From Rhipidocladum racemiflorum (lineage: Eukaryota; Streptophyta; Magnoliopsida; Poales; Poaceae): a stretch of 64,000 nucleotides of DNA. The notes beneath the pieces were generated by a model. That model did not search any database. It was given only the letters and a program-made list of their open reading frames with translations, and had not been told where the DNA came from. This document shows, piece by piece, positions 46,098-57,669 of the stretch; the stretch's first letter is position 1, and each line of letters begins with the position of its first letter. The translations under genes were made by a program, and so were the position numbers. The stretch covers positions 1,116,001-1,180,000 of the forward strand of contig JAYEVF010000026.1 in the NCBI GenBank assembly GCA_036346355.1, in the 5' to 3' direction.

Positions 46098-46483
46098 CTC
46101 TTCTCACGACTCGCTCCATCTTGTCACCGCACTGGAGAGGACGGGAAAGGCAAGGTGTAGCAGGCTGGGCTGGTTCGGCCTCATTGACCGGGCCGGGCCC
46201 GTTGGCCCAAAGCATACAACAGCTTGTACAACTCATGGATGTTATGGTCAGCAGCGATATCAAGCTGTAACTGAACAGAGATGGGCCTTTTGTGGATTTG
46301 CTCCAGAGTCGGGTGCCGAAGGGTCCAATATGCATCTGGCTTCAAAAGTCCAAACTGGTGGTGAGTACTTTTCCACACACGGCTGTACTGCAACTGCAAG
46401 TGTGCCTGCTGGCTGGATGGAAGCTAAAACACATGTCGAATTTGAATTTCAGCAAGGTCAGGAACAAGTGGTACACCAAAACA
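46098..46483. other. Unassigned sequence left of the second MULE
   Basis: Moderate GC, open in more than one frame on both strands, no recognised domain. Confidence 0.35.
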
Positions 46484-46700
46484 GGAATTTTGGCTCAAAT
46501 ATACAACATATAAACATAAAATTTCAGAAATATACACCAAAAAATGAAAATAGCCAAAATACCCCTGGGACCCACCGCGCCACGTGGCGGCCACCACGCC
46601 CCATGGCGGCAACCCTGGCTGCCGCCACCCCACACGGCGGCAGCCAGGTGGCGACGCCCCCCGCTGCCACGTGTACATTTCGCCATTTTTTTTTATTTGA
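46484..46700 (+). repeat. Candidate left terminal repeat of the second MULE
   Basis: AT-rich outer part GGAATTTTGGCTCAAATATA, then CCACGTGGCGGCCACCACGC and GCCGCCACCCCACACGGCGG. The layout (AT-rich edge, then palindromes) is like that of the large MULE. The matching right end is outside the window. Confidence 0.4.
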
Positions 46701-47000
46701 GGGGGCCGGTCGGGCTGAGAAATGGAGAAAAGGGCGCAGGGGGGCCGGCCGAGGTGAGAGTTTTTCTCCATGCGAGGATGCTTTCGGCGCATGATGGATG
46801 CAAGCACATGGGTGAATAGAAGCCGGTGGTTGGCACAACAACAAACGTCACGTCAAATAATTTCGTGTCGGAATCCAAAGCGCATAATAGCTGCGATTAT
46901 GACTAATAATGGTGGTAATGAACGTGATTATTAAAAAAAAGATAGTTATACATAATAAAATCATGATTAATCTAAACGTCCCAGTGATGACGTTGGCTCC

Positions 47001-47010
47001 TATAAATCCA
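47001..47010 (+). promoter_or_regulatory. TATA box, possibly of the second MULE
   Basis: CTCCTATAAATCCAGG, followed after about 30-50 bp by a purine-rich GAGAGCAGAGAGGCAGTG leader. Promoter-like in layout. Confidence 0.4.
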
Positions 47011-47559
47011 GGTCGCCAGGGGCACCGAGGCATTGCCCGTTTCTTCACAGTGTGTTAGAGCAAGAGAGCAGAGAGGCAGTGTGAGAGCAGGGAGCTTGGG
47101 AGCTGAGTGAGAGTAGAGTGGAGAGCGTGAGAGCAGAGAGCGTAGAGGCGAGGCCAGCAAATTGAGAGCGCGAAGACAGAAGACTAATTAGTCGGTGGTT
47201 ATAGTTTGTTGTAATTTTTACAAAGTTTAATCATTTTGAATTATTTCATTCATGATTTTTATATTGTAGGTATTTTTGAGGAATATTCATTGGTACATTG
47301 CTCGAGCTTTATTGATCATGTTTACAACTTCGAAAAGGTTAGTTACAAATCCTCATGAATATTAGTATGTTTTGTACAGTGTAGTATTAGTGACCAACTT
47401 GTTATGTTAGATTTTAGTATTTACGTTTGTGCAATCTATTGTGGTTAGTACAGAAAACATGCAGTAGTTAAATAAAAGAATATCCCCGCCGTCCATAAGT
47501 GTTACGAATTAATCGTAGAACGTAAATATTGTTGCATGAAATAACAACCTTCTTTTGGG

Positions 47560-48231
47560 ACGATGAGGCTCTCCAGAGTTCAGGACCCTCTAGCGAGCTT
47601 GCACTCGAACGTTGAACTGTCAGGGGGGGGGGGGCTGGACCCTCCGATGAGCTTTGGACTGTATTTATTTCGCACGATTATTCGCTCGAGCGAAGGACTA
47701 TTTATATTTTTGGACGTAATCACTACTTGGACCCGAAAGGAGTTGACCTCCTTTCTGAACTTAATAACTCGAACCGAAGTGGCTACTTAATCTGACTTAA
47801 ATATTGGTGGTCCGAAGTTCTGGAGCGTGGTAAGCTATTTTTCCGTATTACTTATTTGACTTTGTATTGTTGTTTCTGCTTCGTGTAGGTACCGACGCTG
47901 CAGAGACCGCACACGTCGACCTCAACGCCGTTCTAGATAACTCGGAGCAAGGCAAGCACCTCCTTCAATCATGTTAATACCACGCTTTGACCTAGCTCAT
48001 GTTCTTATGATGAAATGTATATTATATGTTGTCATATGGACAAAAAAATGATCATTACTTTGTTAGCAACGTATATTATGTGCACAAAATGTGATTTTAT
48101 GATTTTATAAACTGCATGTCATGTGATTTATATATGTCATGTGATTTTATAAACTTCAAGTAGCTCTTATTACGTAAAATAACATCAATTTGAGCACATG
48201 AGTATATGCAGAGGTCAGGACCCTCTGCCGA
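47560..48231 (+). repeat. Upstream repeat of the second MULE, copy 1
   Basis: CAGGACCCTCTNNCGAGCTT, TTTGGACGTAATCACTACTT, GGAGTTGACCTCCTTTCTGA and a segment after CTTCGTGTAG (GTACCGACGCTGCAGAGACC) recur at 56500-57140. The retrotransposon inserted inside a further copy of the first motif, at 48231. Confidence 0.75.
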
Positions 48232-51200
48232 TGTAACACCCCAAATTTTTGCTTTTCATGAAATTAAGTGTTGCTTTGCACTTTGGTGAATTTTTGGAAT
48301 TTTCTGGAATTTATTTGGATTTATTTGGATTTAATTTGAATTTATTCCATATTGAAATAATTAAAGAATTAAACTTTGCAAATAAAATTTTGTTGGAAAT
48401 ATTTTATTTGAGTCCAAAATGATCCAAAGTATTTTCAATTTTTCCGAATTTTTCTGAGTCTTTTGCTATTTTTAATGAATTAAATGAATTCTTGGGAATT
48501 ATTTTAATTATTAAATCGCTGGAAAATGCGAGTGGGTTTGTACTGTTCATCCGATCGAAGCCGAGTCGACTCGAGTTCGAGTCCGACCAAGTCACGTGAC
48601 TCGGCCGAACCCACTTCGCCGAGCCCTAATCAGCGTGGCCAGTTGGATCGGCCACGATTGAGCCACGCCAGAGCCCGAGCCCGACCGAGCCAGCCGGCTC
48701 GCCCGAGTCCGACCGGACCCAAACTCGCGCGACCGTTGGATCTCGATCCAACGGTGTCTGCGTGCCACGTCACCCTAACCGTGTCGCCAGGACTCGCCGC
48801 CCAGCGGAGAGGACCTCGGATTCAGCGGCGTTTCACGCCGAGGGCCCTATTTATTGCGCCGCCACCCGTGTCGGGATCGCCCGTTTCATTGCGCACCGTA
48901 GCTCCCACCCACGCCGCTCAAGCCGCCGCCGTCGGCCAGCGAGCTCGGGCCGTGAATTGGAGGAGGTGTCCGCCGCGGTTTCTTGCCGTTTTCGCCACCG
49001 TCCGTCGTCTCCGCCGAGAAGGAGCCCGGATCCGGAATCCCCGCCGAGACGCACCCGAAGAGACCACCCACTCCGCGGGCGTGCCCGCTTGCCGTCGGTG
49101 TGGTCTTCGTTCTCAACGCCGGCCGAGCTCGCCGTGGACATTGCAGACCAGCGAAGCTTCTCCACCGGTCGGATCTTCATCGCCGCGGTCGGATTAAATC
49201 CACGTCATCCACGGTAAAAATCACGTGTTAATCTCCGGATCTAATCTCAACCGTTAGATCTAGATCCAACGGCTTAGGTTGAACCACGTTCATAACGATA
49301 GATTGGATCTTGGCCGTCCGATCAAGATCGAGCGGTCCGGATTAGTGGAGTTGTTTTCCAAAGCGCGATAGCGAGATCTAATCTGGGCCGTTGATTTTCA
49401 AATCAACGAGCGAGATTGAGCCACGTGTCGGGAAGGCTGACCGTCGCGGTCGATGCCGCCCGCAGCGTGCGTCGCGTGTAGCCCGACACGGGGCCCGCGT
49501 GTCGGAAGGGCACTTTGTCGGCGACAATGGCCGTGGGCCGAGCCCACGGTGGACCGAGCCGAGACCGTGCGCCGGGTCCGTGGACCCGAGGCCACGCGTC
49601 GTCACCTGATTGGTCCACGTGTCCTTGCTGACGCAATAATTAATTTCCGAAAAAGAAAATGATTTATTAATTCGAAATAATGATTTCAGATTTTGTTTCA
49701 AAACTTCAAACGCTTATAACTTTTGCGTTTCAACTCCGATTTGAGTGATTCAAATTTCTAAATTTGTATAAAATTGAGATCTACCTAAATATGAATTTTA
49801 TTTAATTTTTGGACTAAAGTTTTTCTCTGTAAAATTATTTAATTGATTATTTAAACTTTAAATAATCATAACTTTTGCATTTTAACTCCGATTTGAACGA
49901 TTCCAGTTCCTAAAAATCCAGAAAATTATGTTCTCTCTGTTTATGGATTTTATTTGGATGTTTGGACACTTTTTGTCCACTGTTTTATTCATTTATTGCT
50001 ATTTGCACGCGTAACGAGTAGACGTTGAAGTGCCGGAAGGATTCCAAGGAGAAGTGTTGACTCAGGATCCAACTCAAGACCAAGAACAAGTACTCTTTGA
50101 AGGCAAGTTATGCTTTGACCATGTTGATCCCATTTTGAAATCTATTTTGGTTCAAATTATTGCATGCTAGTTCAATTAGAAAATACTTCGTTTGAATATG
50201 GGAGATTAGATAAATACCAATTCGCTGTATGACACCTTGATTAATTAAATATGTGCCTTGACCCCTTGTCACCCTAGTTGTGGTTTACTAGTTGGACATA
50301 ATCAAATTGCCAACATGGGTTTTAGACCGTTGTAGTGTATTGCTTAGACCTGCTACGTGCTCATGACATGATTTTGGACAATCAAATGTTAATATTGACT
50401 TAATGATATATTGAACCTGTTTTGGAAAGGTATCATGTGATGTTGATAGCACGTGGTGCTTGGTAATCAACTGGGGTTTTGATAAATAGTTTTCGGCCGG
50501 GGCATGTGGCAAGAATGATCAGGTGGGCGGTGTGGCACTGGGGATGTTGATTTGGTTCTTCGGGTAGTCTTGCCCTGGTCATCCTAAGGACTTAACCTTG
50601 CAAGCCTTTGTTCTGAGTCATACTTGCAACCACATGGCTGGAATGGGACAAATTCTAGTTGACTAAGTCGCTAAGGACTCACTTGTGGAGCCTCAGGGTG
50701 TCAATTACACCGTTTGTGTGATTGTGCGGGGGCGTATCGTGGTCGTGGCCGATACCCATCTAACGGTGTGTTGGTCCCATACTTCGCCTTGGCTAAGGGA
50801 AGGGATGGTGTAGAGCACGAACCTGAGAGGACCACCTCGTGTTGTTTGAGGCTTCGGAAGGCTTTATTCTGAGGAACTTCGCCTTTGTGGTGTTTGACTG
50901 TATCTTGTGGGTAAAGTGCATAACCTCTGCAGAGTGTAGAATCTATTCGAATAGCCGAGTCCACTGTGATCGACAATGCTCGGGATTACAGTCAAGGGTT
51001 AGACTTTCTGAAAATAACTTGGATTTGAAAGGTTGGTTTGGAGTAATAACGAGGTTGATGAAAATGTGGACTAGGATGGGAAAGATGTTTACTAAACTTC
51101 TTGAACAGTTATTTATGCTTTACTTGTTTCTACTGCTTTCGAATCTACTTATGATACTTGTCAAATCTTCATTTCTTTGCAAATATACCTTGAGCTATTC

Positions 51201-51638
51201 CTTTGTACCAAGCCATGCATATAGTATATTAGCTTGCATTCTGTGCATGACTTGCTGAGTACCAAGTACTCACCCTTGCCACAATACAACACCAGTTGAA
51301 GAGGAGACTACACCAGCTTTGGAGGAGGAGCTCCACGAGGACTCATCTACTTAGGGAGCGAGCCCAGTCAGTTGCCTGTGGTATACTGGATGGCGCCACG
51401 AAGTTATCTTATTTTCCGCTGCTATTATCTTTCTTTTAATAAGTTTAGCCTGCCAATCGTGCATTGTAACTTGACCTTAAGGTCGGGTAACCAGTTTGAT
51501 TATTTAATTAAAGTACTTTATTAGTATCGAGTGGTATGATTGTGATATTTACCGATGTAAGACTGTGTGCACTAGCGCGTTCCTGGACTAGTGCTGAATA
51601 CACAGAGGGTCCGGATTTGCAAATTCGGGGTCCCGACA
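48232..51638 (+). repeat. 5' LTR of the Tekay-type element
   Basis: 3407 bp, from TGTAACACC to GGGGTCCCGACA. The GC-rich part (48530-49640) is open in several frames on both strands, but this is composition and not genes. Confidence 0.88.
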
Positions 51639-51642
51639 GAGG

Positions 51643-51660
51643 TGGTATCAGAGCCAGGTT
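51643..51660 (+). promoter_or_regulatory. Primer-binding site of the Tekay-type element
   Basis: TGGTATCAGAGCCAGGTT, four bases after the LTR end. Matches the initiator-tRNA-Met type. Confidence 0.85.
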
Positions 51661-52855
51661 GACCGTAGGCTCAACCCTAGCTAGAATGGTCGTGGAGAGG
51701 TTAAAATCTATTTTCTAAAAGTTAAAAGTTCGTCAAGATAAGAAATGATATCTCGACTTACCCCCTTCTCTCTTTTCTTGTCTCTTGCTGAATTTTTCCT
51801 TACCTTGTCACGATTTAAAAATTTTGAGTTCTTACGTGAGCATCTTGTGACAGATGGAGGGAGAGTTCAACTACGTTGATCTGGAGGTTGGTCACGCCCA
51901 TGAACTTTGGCGTATGCTCTGAGACTCTCGGAGATTTTGAGAAGCCGCAATACCAAGTGGAAGTGATCGGACAAGCGGGATTGATCAAGGCTTGTGACGT
52001 GAAGATTGTGGTACTGCTAGGAAGAAGGGCCAGGCAATCGCTCGATACACCTACCGCCGGAAGGTCTACAATGCAGATGGGTATCCAAGAAGTGTCACGA
52101 CGAGCAATGCGGCACATTACCGCATCTGGCCGGAGAATTGGAGAGCACGGTGTTCCGTTATCATCCGCGCAGCGATAACCTTCTTGACCCGAAGGCGATT
52201 CAGGATGAGAATGCCATGGTCACACAGTTGGCACGACTTGTTGTCGCCCAGGAGGATGTACTCGATGATACAAGCAAGGAGCTCTGAAGGCCCGCAAGGA
52301 GATCACGACAGAGAAGAAACAGATGGCGGAAGCTCAAGAGTATGTGTCACACCTTTTGAGAAGGATTGACGAGTTGGAGATGACTTTGTACTGACTGCAG
52401 CCGAGCCAATGCTCGAGCTGCACGAGCCAGACCCGGAGGAGCCAGAGCTTGAGGAGGACACTGCATCTTCGACTACCACAGATGACACAGTTGCTGGACA
52501 TGGCAATCGTTTCGCACCTATGCCGCGACATCCGTACCCAGTGCCGTGGAGGTTTTATCGCTGAGTGATCGTAGGTTCTATAGTGAGACTCCTTCGCCGA
52601 GTCACGTCATAGAATAAAGAGTCACCCTTTAGGCGTTAGACTCCAGTGTTAGTTCGATTTGGATTTACATTGCTTGCTGAGTGTGCAGTATGTGTTGCAA
52701 GGCCCCTAGGCATTGTAAGCAACCATACCAAGTTACTATTGATTAAGATAATAAAGTTGGACCTTAAAGTTACACCTTTCGCCCCGCATAAGTTCCATAC
52801 TACTTGTCTATTCTTGTTTCCCTCTCATCTCTAAAAGCCTAGAGCAAATCGACAG
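51661..52855 (+). other. Leader of the Tekay-type element
   Basis: Long region between PBS and gag. It contains decayed coding-like sequence (51853-52560, with charged helical residues and an acidic run near 52420), which might be an extra gag-proximal reading frame. No family recognised. Confidence 0.4.
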
Positions 52856-53872
52856 ATGGTGAACACCCGCGGAAACCTTGGAAGCAATGGAAGTGGTTCT
52901 CGCCCAGCAGAAAACCCCAATGATGGAGCACCAGCACCGCCACTGGACATACAGAATTTTGGAGCATTTCTTGCTGCTCAGACTCAGTTGATGCATGCTA
53001 TGATGCAACAGATGCAACACGTCCACCGCTCGAGGCCCACGATTAATCAAGTTAATCGGGGACAACGCCAGAATACAAGGCCATCGAGTTCATGAGGACT
53101 CACCCACCCACATTTTCTCGGGAATGCCAATCCATTGGAGGTCGATGATTGGTTAAGATCAATTGAGAGGAAGCTACACATCGCTCAATGCATGGGAAAT
53201 GAGAAGGTACTCTCGCTTCTCATCGGTTGGAAGGAACAAACCATAGAATGGTGGGAGAACTTCTGTGCCACGCAAGAGAACCCTCAAGATATCACTTGGG
53301 AAGAGTTCACAGCTGCATTCCGTCAGTATCACGTGCCTGAAGGAATCATGGATCTCAAGAAGGAGGAGTTCAGGTCACTGAAGCAAGGTAATCAGCCAGT
53401 GGCCGACTACCTGAACAAGTTCACACAGCTTGCTCGCTACGCACCTGAGGATGTAGCGACAGATAAAGCCAGACAGTCTCGTTTCATGAAGGGACTTAAC
53501 TCAGGATTACAGGTGGGATTGATCACCCACACCTTTCCAGATTTCCAGGAATTGGTGAATAAGGCGCTTATTCTTGAGGACAAGCGCAAGGAACTGGATG
53601 AAAACAGGAAGCGCAGGATGCAACAGCAGGGATCACGCCAGGGAGCTCAGCAACGTTTGAGAGTTGCACCAAATCAATTTTTCAGATTTCAGCCACAGAA
53701 CGCAACCAGGACACCGTCACCAGCACCAAGACCCGTCAATCAGAACTATCAGACCCCAGCCCCAGCCAGAAACGCCGCTCGAGCAATCGGCAAGGAACGA
53801 TGAAGACGCGCTACAATCGCAACGAGCCAGGACACTTTGCCAACAGTTGCCCAAAGAAGACAGCGGGAGTGA
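52856..53872 (+). pseudogene. Gag of the Tekay-type element, frameshifted
   Basis: It starts MVNTRGNLGSNGSGSRPAEN (52856). The first frame stops at 53095; the next continues from about 53100 (LEVDDWLRSIERKLHIAQCM) through WENFCATQENPQDITWEEF, FRSLKQGNQPVADYLNKFTQ and LARYAPEDVATDKARQ, the Retrotrans_gag core. The knuckle region reads [14 protein letters not shown], so the first two of the CCHC ligands are both Arg (CGC in place of TGC). The frame changes again at about 53800. Gag would form the particle; this one cannot be made whole. Confidence 0.85.
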
Positions 53873-56013
53873 CCCCAGTCCGCTTCAATCTAGGATCCAC
53901 ACCAGCTAGGACGCCAGCACCAGGAGTCACACCCCAGACTGTGGTGAGAGGCCGAGTCAACCATGTCACCGCGGATGCACTTCAGAATGCTACGGACGTC
54001 GTACTGGGTAAGTTACTTGTTAACTCGATTACTGCGGCTTTGTTTGATTCTGGAGCTTCGCATTCGTTTGTTTCGCAAGGCTTTGCTGCTAAAAATGATT
54101 TGGGGATTGCAAGGCTTAAATGCACACTTGTAGTTCAAACCCCTGGTTCCGAACTCCGAACGAAAGTAGGATGTTCCGGGGTGAGAATACTAATAGATGG
54201 AACAGAGTTCCTAGCGAACCTTATTATTTTGGAGACCCAGACCTTAGATGTTATTTTGGGAATGGATTGGCTATCCAAGCACAAGGCCGTATTGGATTGT
54301 GGACGAAGGACTATCTCAGTTGAGAGCCCGAGTGGGAAGAAAGTAGAATTTCAAGCCACTGCCGTTAGGAATGGACAGCTGATGGTTAACAGTACCAAAA
54401 CAATCAGCATAGAGGATGTTTCGGTAGTGAATGAGTACCCAGATGTTTTTTCGGAAGATCTACCTGGTATGCCGCCAGACAGGGACATAGAGTTTGTAAT
54501 AGAGCTTGTACACAGTACATGCACCGATAGCAAAGAGACCTATCGGATGTCCACCGAGGAGTTGGTAGAGATGAAGAAAGCAGTGGAGGAGTTAATGGAG
54601 AAAGGATTTATCGAGGCCGAGTTCGTCGCCGTGGGAGCACCGGTTTTGTTCGTCAAGAAGAAGGACGGGAGTTTCAGGATGTGCATTGACTACCGTGCAC
54701 TCAATGAGGTCACCGTAAAGAATAAGTATCCGCTACCCAGGATTGACGATTTGTTTGATCAGCTGAGAGGAGCCGGAGTTTTCTCCAAGATTGACCTAAG
54801 ATCGGGATACCATCAGTTGAAGATCCGATCAGAAGATATTCCGAAAACCGCATTTTAGTCAAGATATGGACATTACGAGTTTCTGATTATGTCCTTTGGT
54901 GCAACGAATGCGCCAAAGATATTTCATGTATTTGATGAATAAGGTGTTCATGGTTTATTTGGACAAGTTTGTGTTCGTGTTCATAGATGATATCTTAATC
55001 TACTCCAAGACAGAGGATGAACATGCCGAACACTTGAGGCAAGTGTTGGAAAAGGCGAGAACAGCAACTCTTCGCCAAGTTCAGCAAGTGTGATTTTTGG
55101 AAGGATAAGGTGGAGTTTCTTGGACATGTAATGACCGCGGAAGGAGTCGCCGTGGATCCGAGAAAGGTAGAAGCTGTGTTACATTGGGAGAAGCCATAGA
55201 CCGGGACCCAGATTAGATGTTTCCTTGGAATGGCAGGATACTATCGCCGTTTCATTGAAGGCTTTTAGACAATTGCGAGACCTCTTACGCAATTGCTGAA
55301 AAAGGAGAAGAAGTTTGTATGGGCCTTGAGAATGTGAGAAAGGATTCCAAGAATCGAAAGCGAGATTGACATCGGCACTGTTGGTTCTGCGGACGTCAAT
55401 CAAAACTTTGATATCTATTGTGATGCATCACGCCAAGGACTTGGATGTGTGTTGATGCAGAAGCGGAAAGGTTGTTGCTTATGCATCAAGGCGATTGAGG
55501 CCGCATGAGGAGAATTACCCGACACATGACCTAGAGTTAGGCTGCCGTAGTGCATGCCTTGAAGATCTGACGTCACTATCTGATCGAGGAACAGGATGTG
55601 AAGTGTATCTGGATCATAAGAGCCTTAAGTACATATTCACCCGATCGGATCTGAATATGAGGCAAAGGAGATGGTTGGAGTTGATCAAAGACTACAATGT
55701 TGGAATCCATTATCATCCCGGAAAGGCCAACGTAGTTGCCGATGCCTTGAGTCGGAAAAGCCATACCATGAATATGTTGATAGCCACGAATCAGGATGAG
55801 TTATGCCAGGAGTTTCAGAGAATGAAGATTGAGGTGGTACCCAATGGATTCTTGGCCGCATTAGAAGTAAAGCCTACTCTAGAAGATCAGATCCGAGAAG
55901 GACAGAAGGATGATGACAAGATCCGTAGGATTAAGTCCAAAATGGAGGAAGGCAAGGCAAAGGATTTCAAGCTAGATGGGCAGAGCACGTTATGGATGAA
56001 GGATCGGATTTAA
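53873..56013 (+). pseudogene. Protease, reverse transcriptase and RNase H of the Tekay-type element
   Basis: The protease has [13 protein letters not shown] and [17 protein letters not shown]. The reverse transcriptase begins near [20 protein letters not shown] and has [20 protein letters not shown] and [19 protein letters not shown] follows IPKTAF at 54856, where the family has Gln. The catalytic [10 protein letters not shown] reads in another frame (54896-55093). RNase H (55380-55760) has [16 protein letters not shown] and [11 protein letters not shown] with further breaks, then [16 protein letters not shown]. Coding ends with STLWMKDRI at 56013, before integrase. Confidence 0.88.
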
Positions 56014-57669
56014 AATGATATTGTTGACATTCATGAGATTTGGTTAATATATAATCATGGTCATTAGAAATTGTAATGGTGAACCTATAATGAGTACAAG
56101 ATGACTAGAAGATGAAATGACAGTAGCAATGTACTGAGTAGATTATTGGAACGACTGAAGAAATATTGGCTATTAGTACAGAAAATGACGGAGTAGTTGC
56201 CGAAATGATAATCTCCGGCGACATATTACATACATGAAATAACAGCCATAGCAGGGTACTTGAAATATACGTAGATGACATGACACCCTGTCTATCTATG
56301 GTAAATATGGTAAAAATCAATAATGGAATGTAATTGGAATCAAACTTTGAAAATTTTACAGATGTTATCATACAATATAATTAGATGTTGTCATATGTTT
56401 TGACCGTCTATAAGCATATGATTAATTCATTCGTAATTAAAATATGAAAAAAGGCGGTAAAATAAATTTATGGTGTATCGTAATGCTACACAAATCGATG
56501 GCGAAGGACTATTTTTTTGGACGTAATCACAACTTGGACCCGAAAGGAGTTGACCTCCTTTCTGAGCCTAATAACTCGAACCAAAGTTGCTGCTTAATCT
56601 GACTTAAATACTGGTTGCACGAAGTTCTGGACTGTGTTAATTCATTTTGCCTTATTACTTATTCGACTTCGTATTGTTGTACTTATTTTTGGACGTAATC
56701 ATTACTTGGACCTGAAAGGAGTTGACCTCCTTTCTGAACGTAATAACTCGAACCAAAATAGCTGCTTAATCTGACTTAATTTTTTTTGACCCGAAAAGAG
56801 TCTCTGCAGAGGTCAGGACCCTCTGCCGAGCTTCCACTCGAACGTTGCACTGTATTTATTTCGCACGATGATTCGCTGCAGCGAAGGACTGTTTTTTTGG
56901 ACGTAACATCTACTTGGACCCGAAAGGAGTTGACCTCCTTTCTGAACTTTACAACTCGAACCAAAGTAGCCACTTAATCCGACTTAAATATGGGTGGGCC
57001 GAAGTTCCGCACCATTGTAAGCTATTTTCCCATATTACTTATTGGACTTCGTATTGTTGTTTTTGCTTCGTGTAGGTACCGACACTGCAGAGACCGCACA
57101 CGTTGACTTGGACGCCGTTCCAGAAAACTCAGAGCAAGGCAAGCATCTCCCCTTATATCATGCTGCTAGCACACTTTTACCAAACTTATGTTGTTATGAT
57201 GAAATGTATGTGTGCATGCGTTTCTCCGAGTGAACACCATATATTGTGAACTAGGTAGATAAATCCCCGCATTCCATAAAAATTGCGAATTAATCGTATC
57301 ACCTAGAAATACATGCACACAAAAAGATCGAAAAAACAGCCAATTAATTTGTTAGCTACGTATATTTGTTTTACTTAGTTCGTACGAACCTGAAATGTGA
57401 AGTATACAATGCCTTTATGTGTAGTAGTTTTTTACATGATATTATGAGTGTGGAATGCTGTTTTAGGATTTCATAAACTGCATATGTCTTGTGATAGTAT
57501 ATTATATAACATATATATAATTATATGTTGGCATACATTTTAACTGTACGTAACCATAACATTTATTCTTTCGTAATTAAAATTTGAGTAATGCCAATAT
57601 GTTTAAATATGTTAGCGGTGCGTGTGTGCAATTATTGATGACTACAATTATGTAATGCTACAGTCCTCG
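56014..57669 (+). repeat. Upstream repeats of the second MULE, copies 2-4
   Basis: The unit TTGGACGTAATCANNACTTG with GGAGTTGACCTCCTTTCTGA occurs at about 56515, 56690 and 56900, and again at 47710 before the retrotransposon. The segment after CTTCGTGTAG (GTACCGACACTGCAGAGACC) lies at 57076-57140. An AT-rich part near 56380-56500 is similar to 57530-57680, just before the transposase start, so this leader has been duplicated. Confidence 0.7.

Larger units (their letters stand above)
48232..56013 (+). mobile_element. Tekay-type Ty3/gypsy retrotransposon, 3'-truncated
   Basis: A 3.4-kb 5' LTR beginning TGTAACACCCCAAATTTTTG, a PBS matching initiator tRNA-Met, then gag, protease, reverse transcriptase and RNase H on the plus strand. 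Coding similarity ends at about 56013, just after RNase H. Integrase, any chromodomain and the 3' LTR are missing, and the flanking MULE repeats resume within 0.5 kb. Stops and frameshifts are common. The long LTR, the PBS and the [10 protein letters not shown] catalytic motif fit the Tekay/Del lineage. Confidence 0.88.

Noticed and set aside
46051..46794. 247-codon open frame
   Set aside because: It runs from a MITE edge through the candidate MULE terminus into its GC-rich palindromes, and overlaps similar open frames on both strands.
48526..49701. Several long open frames on both strands
   Set aside because: All lie in the GC-rich middle of the Tekay-type LTR and show no domain.
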